DNA of 64,000 nucleotides from Pseudomonadota bacterium. GTDB taxonomy: Bacteria > Pseudomonadota > Gammaproteobacteria > Burkholderiales > Burkholderiaceae_C. The stretch covers positions 25,328 through 89,327 of the forward strand of contig JAFEEF010000040.1 in NCBI GenBank assembly GCA_018241265.1. The letters are read 5' to 3'. Of this stretch, positions 36,992 to 45,456 are shown piece after piece (the stretch's first letter is position 1; each line of letters opens with the position of its first letter). The notes below the pieces were generated by a model that made no database searches, was not told the DNA's origin, and worked only from the letters and a program-made list of their open reading frames with translations. The translations under genes were made by a program, and so were the position numbers.

Positions 36992-37879
36992 ATGGAACGC
37001 ATCGGATTCATCGGCGCCTCGGGCATGATGGGCCACGGCATGGCCAAGAACCTGCTCGCCAAGGGCCATCCGTTGCAGCTCACGGTGCACCGGCGGCGCG
37101 AGCCGGTGGCCGACCTGCTCGCGGCCGGCGCGACCGAGGCCGACGGTCCGGCCGGGCTGGCGCGCGCGAGCGACATCGTGTTCCTCTGCGTCACCGGCTC
37201 CCGCGAAGTCGAGGCCGCGGTCGCCGGCTTGCTCGAAGGCGCGCGCTCCGGATTGCTCGTCGTCGACTGCTCCACCAGCGAACCCGACTCCACGACGCGC
37301 CTGCGCGAGCGCTGCGCCGCCGCCGGCGTGACGTTCGTCGACGCGCCGCTCGCGCGCACGCCGGTCGAGGCCGAAGCGGGACGGCTCAACGTGATGGTCG
37401 GTGCCGAGCCCGAGGTCCATGCGCGGCTCGAGCCGGTGCTGCGGTGCTTCGCCGAGAACGTCTTCCACGTCGGCGGGCCGGGCGCGGGCCATGTCGTCAA
37501 GCTGCTCAACAACTTCATCGCGCAGGCCATCTGCACCGCGACCGCCGAAGCGTTCGCGGTCGGCCAGCGGGCCGGCGTCGACCCGCGCAAGCTGGTCGAG
37601 CTGGTGTCGGCCGGCGCGGTCAACTCGGGTCTCTTCCAGGCGATGGCCAAGACCTTGAACGGCGACATGACGGGCCTGAAGTTCGAGCTCGACAACGCCC
37701 GCAAGGACCTGCGCTACTACACGCACCTCGCCGAAGGACTGGCGATACCGGCGGTCGTCGGCGAGGCGGTGCACCAGTCGCTCGTGCTCGCGAGCGCGCT
37801 CGGCCATGGCGCCAAGTTCGTGCCGGCGCTGGTCGAGGCGCAGGAGCAGATCGCGCGCGTGCGGATCGTGCCGCGGTGA
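36992..37879 (+). CDS. NAD(P)-dependent beta-hydroxyacid dehydrogenase (3-hydroxyisobutyrate/tartronate-semialdehyde reductase family)
   Basis: The 295-residue protein begins MERIGFIGASGMMGHGMAKN, a variant of the usual GLGxMGxxMAxNL dinucleotide site. It continues with VDCSTSEPDSTTRLRE and VDAPLARTPVEAEAGRLNVM at the substrate-binding position, and GPGAGHVVKLLNNFIAQAIC with the catalytic lysine. Members reduce tartronate semialdehyde or oxidise 3-hydroxy acids. The DAP(V)SGG loop reads DAPLART, so the substrate may differ from the characterised enzymes. An AGGAG element precedes the ATG by about 13 bases. It is divergent from the 2-hydroxyacid dehydrogenase across a FadR-type site. Confidence 0.9.
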   Translation: MERIGFIGASGMMGHGMAKNLLAKGHPLQLTVHRRREPVADLLAAGATEADGPAGLARASDIVFLCVTGSREVEAAVAGLLEGARSGLLVVDCSTSEPDSTTRLRERCAAAGVTFVDAPLARTPVEAEAGRLNVMVGAEPEVHARLEPVLRCFAENVFHVGGPGAGHVVKLLNNFIAQAICTATAEAFAVGQRAGVDPRKLVELVSAGAVNSGLFQAMAKTLNGDMTGLKFELDNARKDLRYYTHLAEGLAIPAVVGEAVHQSLVLASALGHGAKFVPALVEAQEQIARVRIVPR

Positions 37880-37890
37880 CGACGATGCGC

Positions 37891-37938
37891 AGCGTCGGAT
37901 ACAGCGTCGCATGCGGCGTCGCATGCGGTGTCGGGTAT
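37891..37938. repeat. Four imperfect 12-bp tandem repeats
   Basis: The units AGCGTCGGATAC, AGCGTCGCATGC, GGCGTCGCATGC and GGTGTCGGGTAT follow one another just after the dehydrogenase stop at 37879. No gene occupies 37880-38076. The function is unknown; slippage-prone array or leader element are both possible. Confidence 0.6.
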
Positions 37939-38076
37939 CCCTAGAACCACGCGCCGACGAGCCGATCGGTTCCCCATTTCTGACGATGCCGCCGGGATAG
38001 GCAGGCATCAAGAATCGCGCCCAGCATCAGCTCGGGCGGCCGTCGGCCGCCGGCCGGCGCGCAGGGAGCAGTTCTC

Positions 38077-38772
38077 ATGGACGGTCTGTCGATCGCTGAA
38101 TCCGCCAGCTCGTACGTCGCGTCCGGCGGGTACGGGCATGCAGAGGCACTGCAGGTCGCGCCGCCGCGCCTGCTGCTCGTCGATGACCACGAGCTGGTGC
38201 GCTACGGCGTGCGCACGCTGTATGCCGAGCTGCGCGGCGTGCGCGTCGAATGGCTCGAAGCCTCGACCTTGCAGGAGGCGGTCGAGATCTACGGCCGCGA
38301 GGCCGGCATCGATGCGGTGCTGCTGGATCTCAACCTCGCCGACTGCAAGGGCCTGCAAGGGCTGCGGCAGTTCCTGCAGGCGCATCCGGGTGCGCGCGTC
38401 GCCGTCTTCAGCGGCACGCAGGACGAGTTCGTCGTGCGCCAGGCGCGCGCGCTGGGCGCTGCCGGCTATGTCGGCAAGGGCGCGCTGATGAACCAGATGC
38501 ACGAGGTGCTGTGCGGTCTGGTCTGGCCGCCCGGCACGGGTGCGAGCCGGGCGCTGTTCCCGCGGTCGGCATCGGCCGCGATGTACGACAGGGTCGCGGA
38601 GCTCGGGCCTCGCCATCTCGAGATCCTCGAGCTCGTGCTGTCCGGCTGCACGAACCAGGAGATCGGCAGCGCGACGACTCTGTCGCTCGGCACGGTGAAG
38701 AACTACGTGTCGTCGCTGCTGCTCGCGCTGGACGTGAAGTCGCGCTCGCACATGATCTCGCTGTTCCGCTGA
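38077..38772 (+). CDS. LuxR-type response regulator
   Basis: The 231-residue protein has a receiver domain at about 28-150 (RLLLVDDHELVRYGVRTLYA acidic pocket, AVLLDLNLAD with the phospho-acceptor Asp, AVFSGT and a lysine in GYVGKGAL). A C-terminal LuxR/NarL helix-turn-helix follows (LGPRHLEILELVLSGCTNQE, SLGTVKNYVSSLLLALDVKS). It precedes a hybrid sensor kinase by 12 bp, so the two form a likely two-component system. Lying just upstream of the T6SS genes, it is a candidate regulator of them, although this is inferred from position only. Confidence 0.93.
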   Translation: MDGLSIAESASSYVASGGYGHAEALQVAPPRLLLVDDHELVRYGVRTLYAELRGVRVEWLEASTLQEAVEIYGREAGIDAVLLDLNLADCKGLQGLRQFLQAHPGARVAVFSGTQDEFVVRQARALGAAGYVGKGALMNQMHEVLCGLVWPPGTGASRALFPRSASAAMYDRVAELGPRHLEILELVLSGCTNQEIGSATTLSLGTVKNYVSSLLLALDVKSRSHMISLFR

Positions 38773-38784
38773 CGTCGACGGCCG

Positions 38785-40665
38785 ATGGACGTGCCGGTGG
38801 CCCAAGCGGCTGCGGGCTCGGCGCCGCCATGCCCGCCGCCGCCCGACACGGGTGCGCGGCGGGCGCGCTTCGTCGCGGTAGGCGCCGACTGCGATCCGGT
38901 GTCGCGCCCGAGCGCCGTTGCCGATGCGGCCGCGCCGGGGCATCGCGCCGAGGCGCCGCGCGACGCCGGCTGGGCGCTCCACGATGCCTGGGCGTACGCG
39001 CCATGGTTCGGCGCCACGTCGCTCGCCGGCATCGCCGTTCTCGTGCCGTGCCTCGAGCCGGACCTGGCGCTCTGCGGCTGGCTCGTGCTGGCCGCCGGCG
39101 CGCACCTCGTCGGCGCGGCGATCGTGCTGCGTCATGCGCGGCGGGCGCGCCGCTCCGCGCCGTTCAGCCGTTCGGCGCGCCAGGCCGCGGCGGCGACCTG
39201 GCTCGTCGTGCTGCCGCTCGCCGTCGTGCCGTGGCTGCCGTTGCGCGCCGGCACCGGCGCCGCGTGGCTCGTCGCGGGCGTACCCGCGCTCGTCGCGGTC
39301 TGCGGCGCGGCGGGCTTCGCGAGCCTGCCGCTGGCCGCGTCGGCCGTGCTCGCGATGCCGATGGGACTCGCGCTGCATGCGCTGGTCGATCCGGCGGCCG
39401 ATGGATCGATGCCCGCGGTGGTCCTCGTCGTTGCGTCGGCCGCCGCCGGCGCCTGCCTGATGGTCGCACTGGCCAGCCGGCGCGTGCAGGCGCGCTGGGC
39501 GGGTCGCGTGCGGGCCCAGGCCGCCTTGGTGCGGCAGGCCGTCGGCGAACGCGACGCCGCGCTGCGTGCCGATCAGGAGAAGAGCCGCTTCCTCGCGATC
39601 GCCAGTCACGATCTGCGTCAGCCGGTGCATGCGGCCGGTCTGTTCGCGGCCACGCTCGAGAAGCGTCTTGCCGGTGCCGCCGAAGAGCCGCTGGCGCACA
39701 GCATGATGCGTTCGATCGAAGGGCTGGACCGCTCGTTCAACGCGATGCTCGACGTCTCGCGGCTCGATGCCGGCACGGTCGAGGTGAACCTGCAACGTTT
39801 CGCCTTGCGCGATCTGTTCCGCCGCGTGCACATGCAGTTCGCCGGCCAGGCCGAGGTCGCCGGCCTCGGGCTGCGGCTGCGCCCGGGCGGCAAGTCCGTG
39901 ACGAGCGACCCGCAGCTGCTCGAGCGCATCGTCGGCAACCTGGTGCAGAACGCGCTGCGCTACACCGAGCGCGGCGGCGTCGCCGTGGTCGCCCGGCACA
40001 CCGCGACGCATCTCAACATCGAGGTCTGGGATACCGGCGTCGGCATCGCCGAAGACGACTTGCCGCGCATCTTCGAGGAGTTCTATCGCGCCGGACGCGG
40101 CCGGCGCATGCGCGCGCAAGGCCTCGGCATGGGCCTGGCGATCGTCAAGCGGCTCGCGGCGCTGCTGCGGCTCGAGCTCACGGTCGCGTCCGCGCCCGGC
40201 CGCGGCACGGTGTTTCGCATCGGCGTGCCGCTCGGCGGCATCCCCGATATCGAGGATGCGACGGCGCCCGCCGACACCTTGCCGATGCCGCTGCCGGCGT
40301 CGCGCAGCGTGCTCGTGATCGACGACGACGAGGCGATCCGTGTCGGCCTGTGCCTGCTGCTCGATGAATGGGGCTACGAGGTCCATGCCGCCGCGTCGGC
40401 CGAGCAGGCCGAGCGCACGGTGCGCGCGCTCGAGTTTCCGCCGGACCTCGTGCTGAGCGACCTGCACCTGGGCGATGGGCCGGACGGCATCGCTGCGATC
40501 GACGCGGTGCGCGCCGCCTGCGGCTGCACCGTGCAGGCCGTGCTGATCACCGGCGACACGTCGCCGGCCGAGATGCGGCGCGTCGGCGACAGCGGTCATC
40601 CGGTGCTCTTCAAGCCGGTGCAGCCGCGGCGCCTCTTCAACGTGCTGCGCGGCCTGTCGATGTAG
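38785..40665 (+). CDS. Hybrid sensor histidine kinase with C-terminal receiver
   Basis: The 626-residue protein has a Pro/Ala-rich head and about six membrane helices (residues 70-235). A HisKA domain follows with the H-box FLAIASHDLRQPVHAAGLFA, then HATPase motifs NLVQNALRYTERGG (N box), WDTGVGIAEDDLPRIFEEFY (G1) and GLGMGLAIVKRLAALLRL (G2). A receiver ends the protein (VLVIDDDEAIRVGLCLLLDE, LVLSDLHLGDGPDG). It has no periplasmic sensor domain, so the signal is probably sensed within the membrane. It is paired with the adjacent response regulator. Confidence 0.94.
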   Translation: MDVPVAQAAAGSAPPCPPPPDTGARRARFVAVGADCDPVSRPSAVADAAAPGHRAEAPRDAGWALHDAWAYAPWFGATSLAGIAVLVPCLEPDLALCGWLVLAAGAHLVGAAIVLRHARRARRSAPFSRSARQAAAATWLVVLPLAVVPWLPLRAGTGAAWLVAGVPALVAVCGAAGFASLPLAASAVLAMPMGLALHALVDPAADGSMPAVVLVVASAAAGACLMVALASRRVQARWAGRVRAQAALVRQAVGERDAALRADQEKSRFLAIASHDLRQPVHAAGLFAATLEKRLAGAAEEPLAHSMMRSIEGLDRSFNAMLDVSRLDAGTVEVNLQRFALRDLFRRVHMQFAGQAEVAGLGLRLRPGGKSVTSDPQLLERIVGNLVQNALRYTERGGVAVVARHTATHLNIEVWDTGVGIAEDDLPRIFEEFYRAGRGRRMRAQGLGMGLAIVKRLAALLRLELTVASAPGRGTVFRIGVPLGGIPDIEDATAPADTLPMPLPASRSVLVIDDDEAIRVGLCLLLDEWGYEVHAAASAEQAERTVRALEFPPDLVLSDLHLGDGPDGIAAIDAVRAACGCTVQAVLITGDTSPAEMRRVGDSGHPVLFKPVQPRRLFNVLRGLSM

Positions 40666-40678
40666 TTCGCTCGCAGAA

Positions 40679-40686
40679 GTGACTTT
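40679..40686 (+). promoter_or_regulatory. GTGACTTT motif upstream of tssA
   Basis: The octamer ends 42 bases before the tssA ATG. The same octamer occurs ahead of vgrG (52515-52522) and the HEAT-repeat gene (60255-60262). It resembles an extended -35 of an ECF-type promoter, but no common -10 is evident. Confidence 0.45.
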
Positions 40687-40728
40687 CGACCGGTGCGCTC
40701 GCGACGCTGGCTTTCTAGAGTGCCGTGC

Positions 40729-41730
40729 ATGTCAACCTACGACGTCGAAACGCTGCTCCAGCCGCTGCCCGGCCCCGCGCCTTGCGGGCCCGAGCTGGAC
40801 CGCGATCCGGTCTATGCCGCGCTCGAGGCCGCCGGCAACGGCAAGCCCGAGCAGGAGTTCGGCGACGTGCGCATCGAAGCCGTGCCGCCCGACTGGGCCG
40901 GCGTCGAGGAACACGCGCTGGCGCTGCTGCAGCGCACCCGCGACCTGCGCGTGGCCGTCTGGCTGACGCGTGCCGGTGCCCGCCTCGGCGGACTGCCGGC
41001 CGCGGTGCAGGGACTGAAGCTGCTGCTCGGGCTGCTCGAGCGTCACTGGCAGCACGTCCATCCGCAGATCGACGAGGATGGCGACGCGATCGCGCGCGCC
41101 AACGCGCTCGCTGCACTGTCCGACCACGCCACCGGCCTGGCCGACTTTCGTGCCGCGCGGCTCACCGCGGATCGCGTGACCTTGACGGTGCGCGACATCG
41201 AACTGGCGCTCGGCCGTGCGCAGCCGTTCGGCAAGGAGGCGGCGCCGACCGAAGAGGGCGTGCTCGTCGGCATCGCTGCGCTCGATCGCGCCCATCCGGG
41301 CACTGCCGCGATGATGCGCGAGTGCTGTGCCCTCGTCGCCGCGATCGCGCTGCGCATCGAGCACGAGCTCGGCGTGTCGAGCGGCGTCGACCTGGTGCCG
41401 CTGCACCGGTTGCTGAAGCCGGTCGACGAGGCGGCGCGCCGCACGCTCGGCGTAGCCGCGCCGGCAAGCGCGTCGTCCGCCGCGCCGGAGGCGGCCACCG
41501 GCTCCATCTCGGTCTCGCTGCAAGGCGCGATCCAGTCGCGCGACGACGTCGTCCGCGCGCTCGACCGCGCCTGCAGCTGGATGGAGCGCAACGAGCCCAG
41601 CCATCCGGCGCCGCTGCTGCTCCGCCGTGCGCAACGGCTGATGAGCAAGAGCTTCGTCGAGATCGTCCGCGACATCGCGCCCAAGGCCCTCGACGAGCTC
41701 GGCAGCGTCGCCGGCGAGCGCTACGAGTAG
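40729..41730 (+). CDS. tssA: T6SS protein TssA
   Basis: The 333-residue protein carries the ImpA_N domain typical of TssA (LQPLPGPAPCGPELDRDPVY, then VEEHALALLQRTRDLRVAVW and LLLGLLERHWQHVHPQIDED). TssA caps or primes sheath assembly. A Ser/Ala-rich linker leads to a C-terminal helical part with DDVVRALDRACSWMERNEPS and HPAPLLLRRAQRLM. It is the first gene of the main T6SS operon, and the GTGACTTT element sits 42 bases before the ATG. The start at 40729 was chosen over a longer one because it lies right before the conserved region. Confidence 0.95.
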   Translation: MSTYDVETLLQPLPGPAPCGPELDRDPVYAALEAAGNGKPEQEFGDVRIEAVPPDWAGVEEHALALLQRTRDLRVAVWLTRAGARLGGLPAAVQGLKLLLGLLERHWQHVHPQIDEDGDAIARANALAALSDHATGLADFRAARLTADRVTLTVRDIELALGRAQPFGKEAAPTEEGVLVGIAALDRAHPGTAAMMRECCALVAAIALRIEHELGVSSGVDLVPLHRLLKPVDEAARRTLGVAAPASASSAAPEAATGSISVSLQGAIQSRDDVVRALDRACSWMERNEPSHPAPLLLRRAQRLMSKSFVEIVRDIAPKALDELGSVAGERYE

Positions 41731-41762
41731 TCAACCGACAGGACCCTACACAGGAGCAGACC

Positions 41763-42287
41763 ATGGCCACCAGCAGCCAGAAATTCATCGCCCGCAATCG
41801 TGCGCCGCGGGTGCAGATCGAATACGACCTCGAGACGTACGGCGCCGAGAAGAAGATCCAGCTGCCGTTCGTGATGGGCGTGATGGCCGACTTGTCCGGA
41901 AAGCCGGCCCAGGCGCTGCCGCCGGTCGCCGAGCGCAAGTTCGTCGACATCGACATCGACGAGTTCGAGCGGGTGATGAAGTCCATGAAGCCGCGTGTCG
42001 CGTTCCAGGTCGACAACACGCTGTCCGGCGAAGGCGGCAAGCTGCCGGTCGAGCTGACGTTCGACACGATGGACGACTTCTCGCCCGCCGCGATCGCGCG
42101 CAAGACCGAGGGCCTGCGCCAACTGCTCGAAGCGCGCGAGCAGCTCGCCAACCTGATGGTCTACATGGACGGCAAGGCGACCGCCGAGGCGCTCATCGCC
42201 AAGGTCGTGAAGGACGAGACCTTGCTCAAGACGCTCGCCGCCGCGGCTGCCGCCGACAAGCCGGCCGACCCTGCGCCCGCTGCCTGA
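41763..42287 (+). CDS. tssB: T6SS contractile sheath small subunit TssB
   Basis: The 174-residue protein shows the TssB (VipA/ImpB) signatures: QKFIARNRAPRVQIEYDLET, the QLPFVMGVMADLSG segment and RKFVDIDIDEFERVMKSMKP. It heterodimerises with TssC to build the contractile sheath. An AGGAG precedes the ATG by about 9 bases. It is followed by tssC after a 38-bp gap with a short leader. Confidence 0.97.
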   Translation: MATSSQKFIARNRAPRVQIEYDLETYGAEKKIQLPFVMGVMADLSGKPAQALPPVAERKFVDIDIDEFERVMKSMKPRVAFQVDNTLSGEGGKLPVELTFDTMDDFSPAAIARKTEGLRQLLEAREQLANLMVYMDGKATAEALIAKVVKDETLLKTLAAAAAADKPADPAPAA

Positions 42288-42325
42288 CGGCATGCGCCGA
42301 TCCGCCGCATCCACGGAGAACCACC

Positions 42326-43831
42326 ATGGCCGAAGAAACCATCCTGACCGCCGAACGACCGTCCGCACTGCAAGGCGTCGAGTACGAAGGCAGCCCCTTC
42401 GCCTCGCTGCTGACCAAGGAGTTCAAGCCGCAGACGGACGATGCGCAGTCCGCCGTCGAGAAGGCCGTCCAGACGCTGGCGCAGCAGGCGCTCGCGCGGG
42501 CCAACCTGATCAGCGGCGACGTGATGGCGTCGATCGAGGCCATGATCGCCGAGATCGACAGGAAGCTCACGGAGCAGGTCAACCTGATCCTGCACCACCC
42601 CGACTACCAGCGGCTCGAAAGCGCCTGGCGCGGCCTCCACTATCTCGTCAACAACACCGAGACCGACGAGATGCTGATGATCCGCGTGCTGAACATCTCC
42701 AAGGCCGAACTCGGCAAGACGCTGAAGAAGTTCAAGGGCACGGCCTGGGACCAGAGCCCGATCTTCAAGAAGGTCTACGGCGCCGAGTTCGATCAGCTCG
42801 GCGGCAAGCCGTACGGCTGCCTCGTCGGCGACTACTACTTCGACCAGAGCCCGCCGGACGTCGAACTGCTCGGCGAGATGTCCAAGGTGGCGGCGGCGGC
42901 GCTCGCGCCGTTCATCGCCGCGGCGAGTCCGACCGTGATGCAGATGTCGTCGTGGCAGGACCTCGCGAACCCGCGCGACCTGACGAAGATCTTCGGCACC
43001 GACGAATACGCCTCGTGGCGGTCGCTGCGCGAGTCCGACGACGCGCGCTACATCGGCCTGGCGATGCCGCGCTTCCTGTCGCGCCTGCCCTACGGCGCCA
43101 AGACCAGCCCGGTGGAGGAGTTCGCCTTCGAGGAGGTCACCGCGAGCGGCGACCATTCGAAGTACGCATGGACCAATTCGGCCTATGCGATGGCAGTCAA
43201 CATCAACCGCTCGTTCAAGCTCTACGGCTGGTGCTCGCGCATACGCGGCGTGGAGTCGGGCGGGCTGGTCGAAGGGCTGCCGACGCACACCTTCCCGAGC
43301 GACGACGGCGGCATCGACATGAAGTGCCCGACCGAGATCGCGATCGGCGACCGGCGCGAAGCCGAGCTCGCGAAGAACGGCTTCATGCCGCTGGTGCACC
43401 GCAAGAACACCGACGTGGCGGCCTTCATCGGCGCGCAGTCGCTGCAGAAGCCGGCCGAGTACTACGACCCCGACGCGACGGCCAATGCCAACCTCTCCGC
43501 GCGCCTGCCCTACATGTTCGCGGTGAACCGGTTCGGGCACTACCTCAAGTGCATCGTGCGCGACAAGATCGGCTCGTTCAAGGAGCGCGATTCGATGCAG
43601 AAGTACCTGAACAACTGGATCATGAACTACGTCGACGGCGATCCCGTCAATTCATCGGATCTCGTCAAGTCGCAGAAGCCGCTGGCCGCCGCCGAAGTCA
43701 CGGTCGAGGACGTGGAGGGCAATCCCGGCTACTACACCTCGAAGATCTATCTGAGGCCGCACTACCAGCTCGAAGGGCTGACGGTGTCGCTGCGTCTCGT
43801 TTCCAAGCTGCCAAGTCAGAAGCAGGCCTAG
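42326..43831 (+). CDS. tssC: T6SS contractile sheath large subunit TssC
   Basis: The 501-residue protein has the full TssC (VipB/ImpC) architecture. Motifs include YQRLESAWRGLHYLVNNTET, the FDQLGGKPYGCLVGDYYFDQ core, ISPTVMQMSSW-like ASPTVMQMSSWQD and a C-terminal NPGYYTSKIYLRPHYQLEGL. It forms the outer sheath with TssB. The length and order are canonical. Confidence 0.97.
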   Translation: MAEETILTAERPSALQGVEYEGSPFASLLTKEFKPQTDDAQSAVEKAVQTLAQQALARANLISGDVMASIEAMIAEIDRKLTEQVNLILHHPDYQRLESAWRGLHYLVNNTETDEMLMIRVLNISKAELGKTLKKFKGTAWDQSPIFKKVYGAEFDQLGGKPYGCLVGDYYFDQSPPDVELLGEMSKVAAAALAPFIAAASPTVMQMSSWQDLANPRDLTKIFGTDEYASWRSLRESDDARYIGLAMPRFLSRLPYGAKTSPVEEFAFEEVTASGDHSKYAWTNSAYAMAVNINRSFKLYGWCSRIRGVESGGLVEGLPTHTFPSDDGGIDMKCPTEIAIGDRREAELAKNGFMPLVHRKNTDVAAFIGAQSLQKPAEYYDPDATANANLSARLPYMFAVNRFGHYLKCIVRDKIGSFKERDSMQKYLNNWIMNYVDGDPVNSSDLVKSQKPLAAAEVTVEDVEGNPGYYTSKIYLRPHYQLEGLTVSLRLVSKLPSQKQA

Positions 43832-43901
43832 TTCGTTTCCCTTTCAAGCGCGTCCGTAACCAGCATTCCCACCATTCCGGAAATCCAGGAGCCTATCCAT
43901 C

Positions 43902-44381
43902 ATGGCAACCATAGACAGTCACATCAAGTTCGACGGCGTGGACGGCGAGTCCGCGCACAAGGACCACAAGGGCGAAATTCCCGTCCTCCAATGGACCTGG
44001 GGAGTCACGAACGCCTCGAGCCCCATCGGAGGCGGCTCGGGCAGAGGCAAGGCGGCGCCGCAGGACTTCACCTTCATGCACACCCTCGACAAGGCGTCGC
44101 CGGTGCTCGCGAAGAGCTGCGCGAGCGGCAAGCACTTCGCGACCGTCGTGCTCACCTGCCGCAAGTCGGGAGAGGGCCAGAAAGACCATCTCAAGATCAC
44201 GATGAAGGAGGTCTTCATCACGTCGGTGATGCCGTCTGCCACCCAGGGCGGCGACATCCTCGAAGCCGTCTCGTGTTCCTACAAGAACTTCGAGATGGGC
44301 TACAAGGTGCAGGACGACAAGGGCGGCACCGGCGGCGAGGTGAAGATGAGCTGGGACACCGCCACGACCGAGACGAGCTGA
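43902..44381 (+). CDS. hcp: T6SS tube protein Hcp (TssD)
   Basis: The 159-residue protein matches the Hcp family: DSHIKFDGVDGESAHKDHKG, then IPVLQWTWGVTNAS and GEGQKDHLKITMKEVFITSV. Hcp hexamers stack as the inner tube and can also carry effectors in their lumen. An AGGAG precedes the ATG by about 10 bases, the strongest ribosome binding site in the operon, consistent with high output. Confidence 0.95.
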   Translation: MATIDSHIKFDGVDGESAHKDHKGEIPVLQWTWGVTNASSPIGGGSGRGKAAPQDFTFMHTLDKASPVLAKSCASGKHFATVVLTCRKSGEGQKDHLKITMKEVFITSVMPSATQGGDILEAVSCSYKNFEMGYKVQDDKGGTGGEVKMSWDTATTETS

Positions 44382-44389
44382 GTCCCTCC

Positions 44390-44899
44390 ATGGCGCATTC
44401 GTTCGACGATCCGGCCGGCCTGCGCAGCGACGTCCACCTGGCCGTGCAGGCCAAGCGGGCCGGCCGAGTCAAGGGCGAGTCGCTCGCCTCCGACCACCAG
44501 GACGATATCGTCGTCCATGCCTGGGATTGGGGGCTCTCGGCCGGGCACGCGCTCGGCTCGACGCAGAAGACCGCGCGGCGTTCCTACCAGGAACTCAGCG
44601 TGGTCAAGTCGATCGATGCGGCCACGACGCCGCTGATGAGCGCGCTCGCGACCAACGACGAGCTCAAGGAAGTGGTGCTGTCGATGCGCAGGTGCGGCGG
44701 CGGCCAGTTCGACTACCTGCGCATCAAGCTGAGCGGTGCGCGCATCGTGTCACTGCGCCAGCAGACCGACGCCGGCGGCATCACGTCCGAGACGGTGACG
44801 TTCGCATTCACGCAGGTCGAGGTGCAGTACACGCCTCAGAAGGCGGACGGCTCGGCCGGTGCCGCGACGACCTTCACCGACCAGGTGATCCCGTCATGA
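44390..44899 (+). CDS. Second, divergent Hcp-family protein
   Basis: The 169-residue protein has the Hcp layout but with low identity to the preceding hcp: DIVVHAWDWGLSAGHALGS, VVKSIDAATTPLMSALATND, GGGQFDYLRIKLSGARIVSL and ITSETVTFAFTQVEVQYTP. It begins 9 bp after hcp and its stop overlaps tssE by 4 bp, so the main operon carries two tube-like proteins. The second could be an effector-carrying Hcp variant or a specialised tip or baseplate adaptor. Its pI and surface loops appear different, but function is unproven. Confidence 0.85.
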   Translation: MAHSFDDPAGLRSDVHLAVQAKRAGRVKGESLASDHQDDIVVHAWDWGLSAGHALGSTQKTARRSYQELSVVKSIDAATTPLMSALATNDELKEVVLSMRRCGGGQFDYLRIKLSGARIVSLRQQTDAGGITSETVTFAFTQVEVQYTPQKADGSAGAATTFTDQVIPS

Positions 44900-45438
44900 G
44901 CGCGACGGCAGAGAGCACCCGGGCGCCTCCGCCCCTGGACATGCGCGACCGGCTGCAGCCGGTGCTGCTCGATCGCCTGGTCGACGAGACGCGGCTCGGG
45001 GGCACCGACCCGGAGGACCGGCGCGTGATGAGCAAGGCGCAGCTGCGCGCGGCGGTGTTGCGCGATCTGGCCTGGCTCTTCAACGCGGTGCAGCCTCTCG
45101 GTGCGGAGGCCGATCGATTCCCGGCCGTCGCCGCCAGCGTGCTGAACTTCGGCCTGCCGCCGCTGTCGGGCAAGCTGGCGTCGCACCTGGACATCTCGCA
45201 GCTCGAGAAGACCATACGGTCCGCGATCGTCCGCTTCGAGCCGCGCATCCTCGCCGAGTCGCTCGAGGTGCGCGCGATCGAGGCGACGAGTGCGCTCGAC
45301 ACGCACAACGTCGTCGAGTTCGAGATCCGCGGCGAGCTCTGGGCGCAACCGATCCCGCTCGAGATCCTGCTGCGTACCGAACTCGATCTCGAGGCCGGGC
45401 AGATGGCGGTGCGCGATGCCGCCGCTCGCGCCCTGTAG
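44896..45438 (+). CDS. tssE: T6SS baseplate protein TssE
   Basis: The 180-residue protein has the gp25-like TssE features. These are DRLQPVLLDRLVDETRLG, then VLRDLAWLFNAVQPL, the SVLNFGLPPLSGKLASHLDI segment and IRSAIVRFEPRILAESLEV. TssE is part of the baseplate wedge with TssF, TssG and TssK. The ATG overlaps the hcp2 stop by 4 bp. Confidence 0.95.
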   Translation: MSATAESTRAPPPLDMRDRLQPVLLDRLVDETRLGGTDPEDRRVMSKAQLRAAVLRDLAWLFNAVQPLGAEADRFPAVAASVLNFGLPPLSGKLASHLDISQLEKTIRSAIVRFEPRILAESLEVRAIEATSALDTHNVVEFEIRGELWAQPIPLEILLRTELDLEAGQMAVRDAAARAL

Positions 45439-45456
45439 CGCCACGGCGCCCGCTCC

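Noticed and set aside
40700..40728. A sigma-54-like TGGC...TGC element before tssA
   Set aside because: The spacing between the GG and GC elements is 11 bases rather than 10, and the match is weak.
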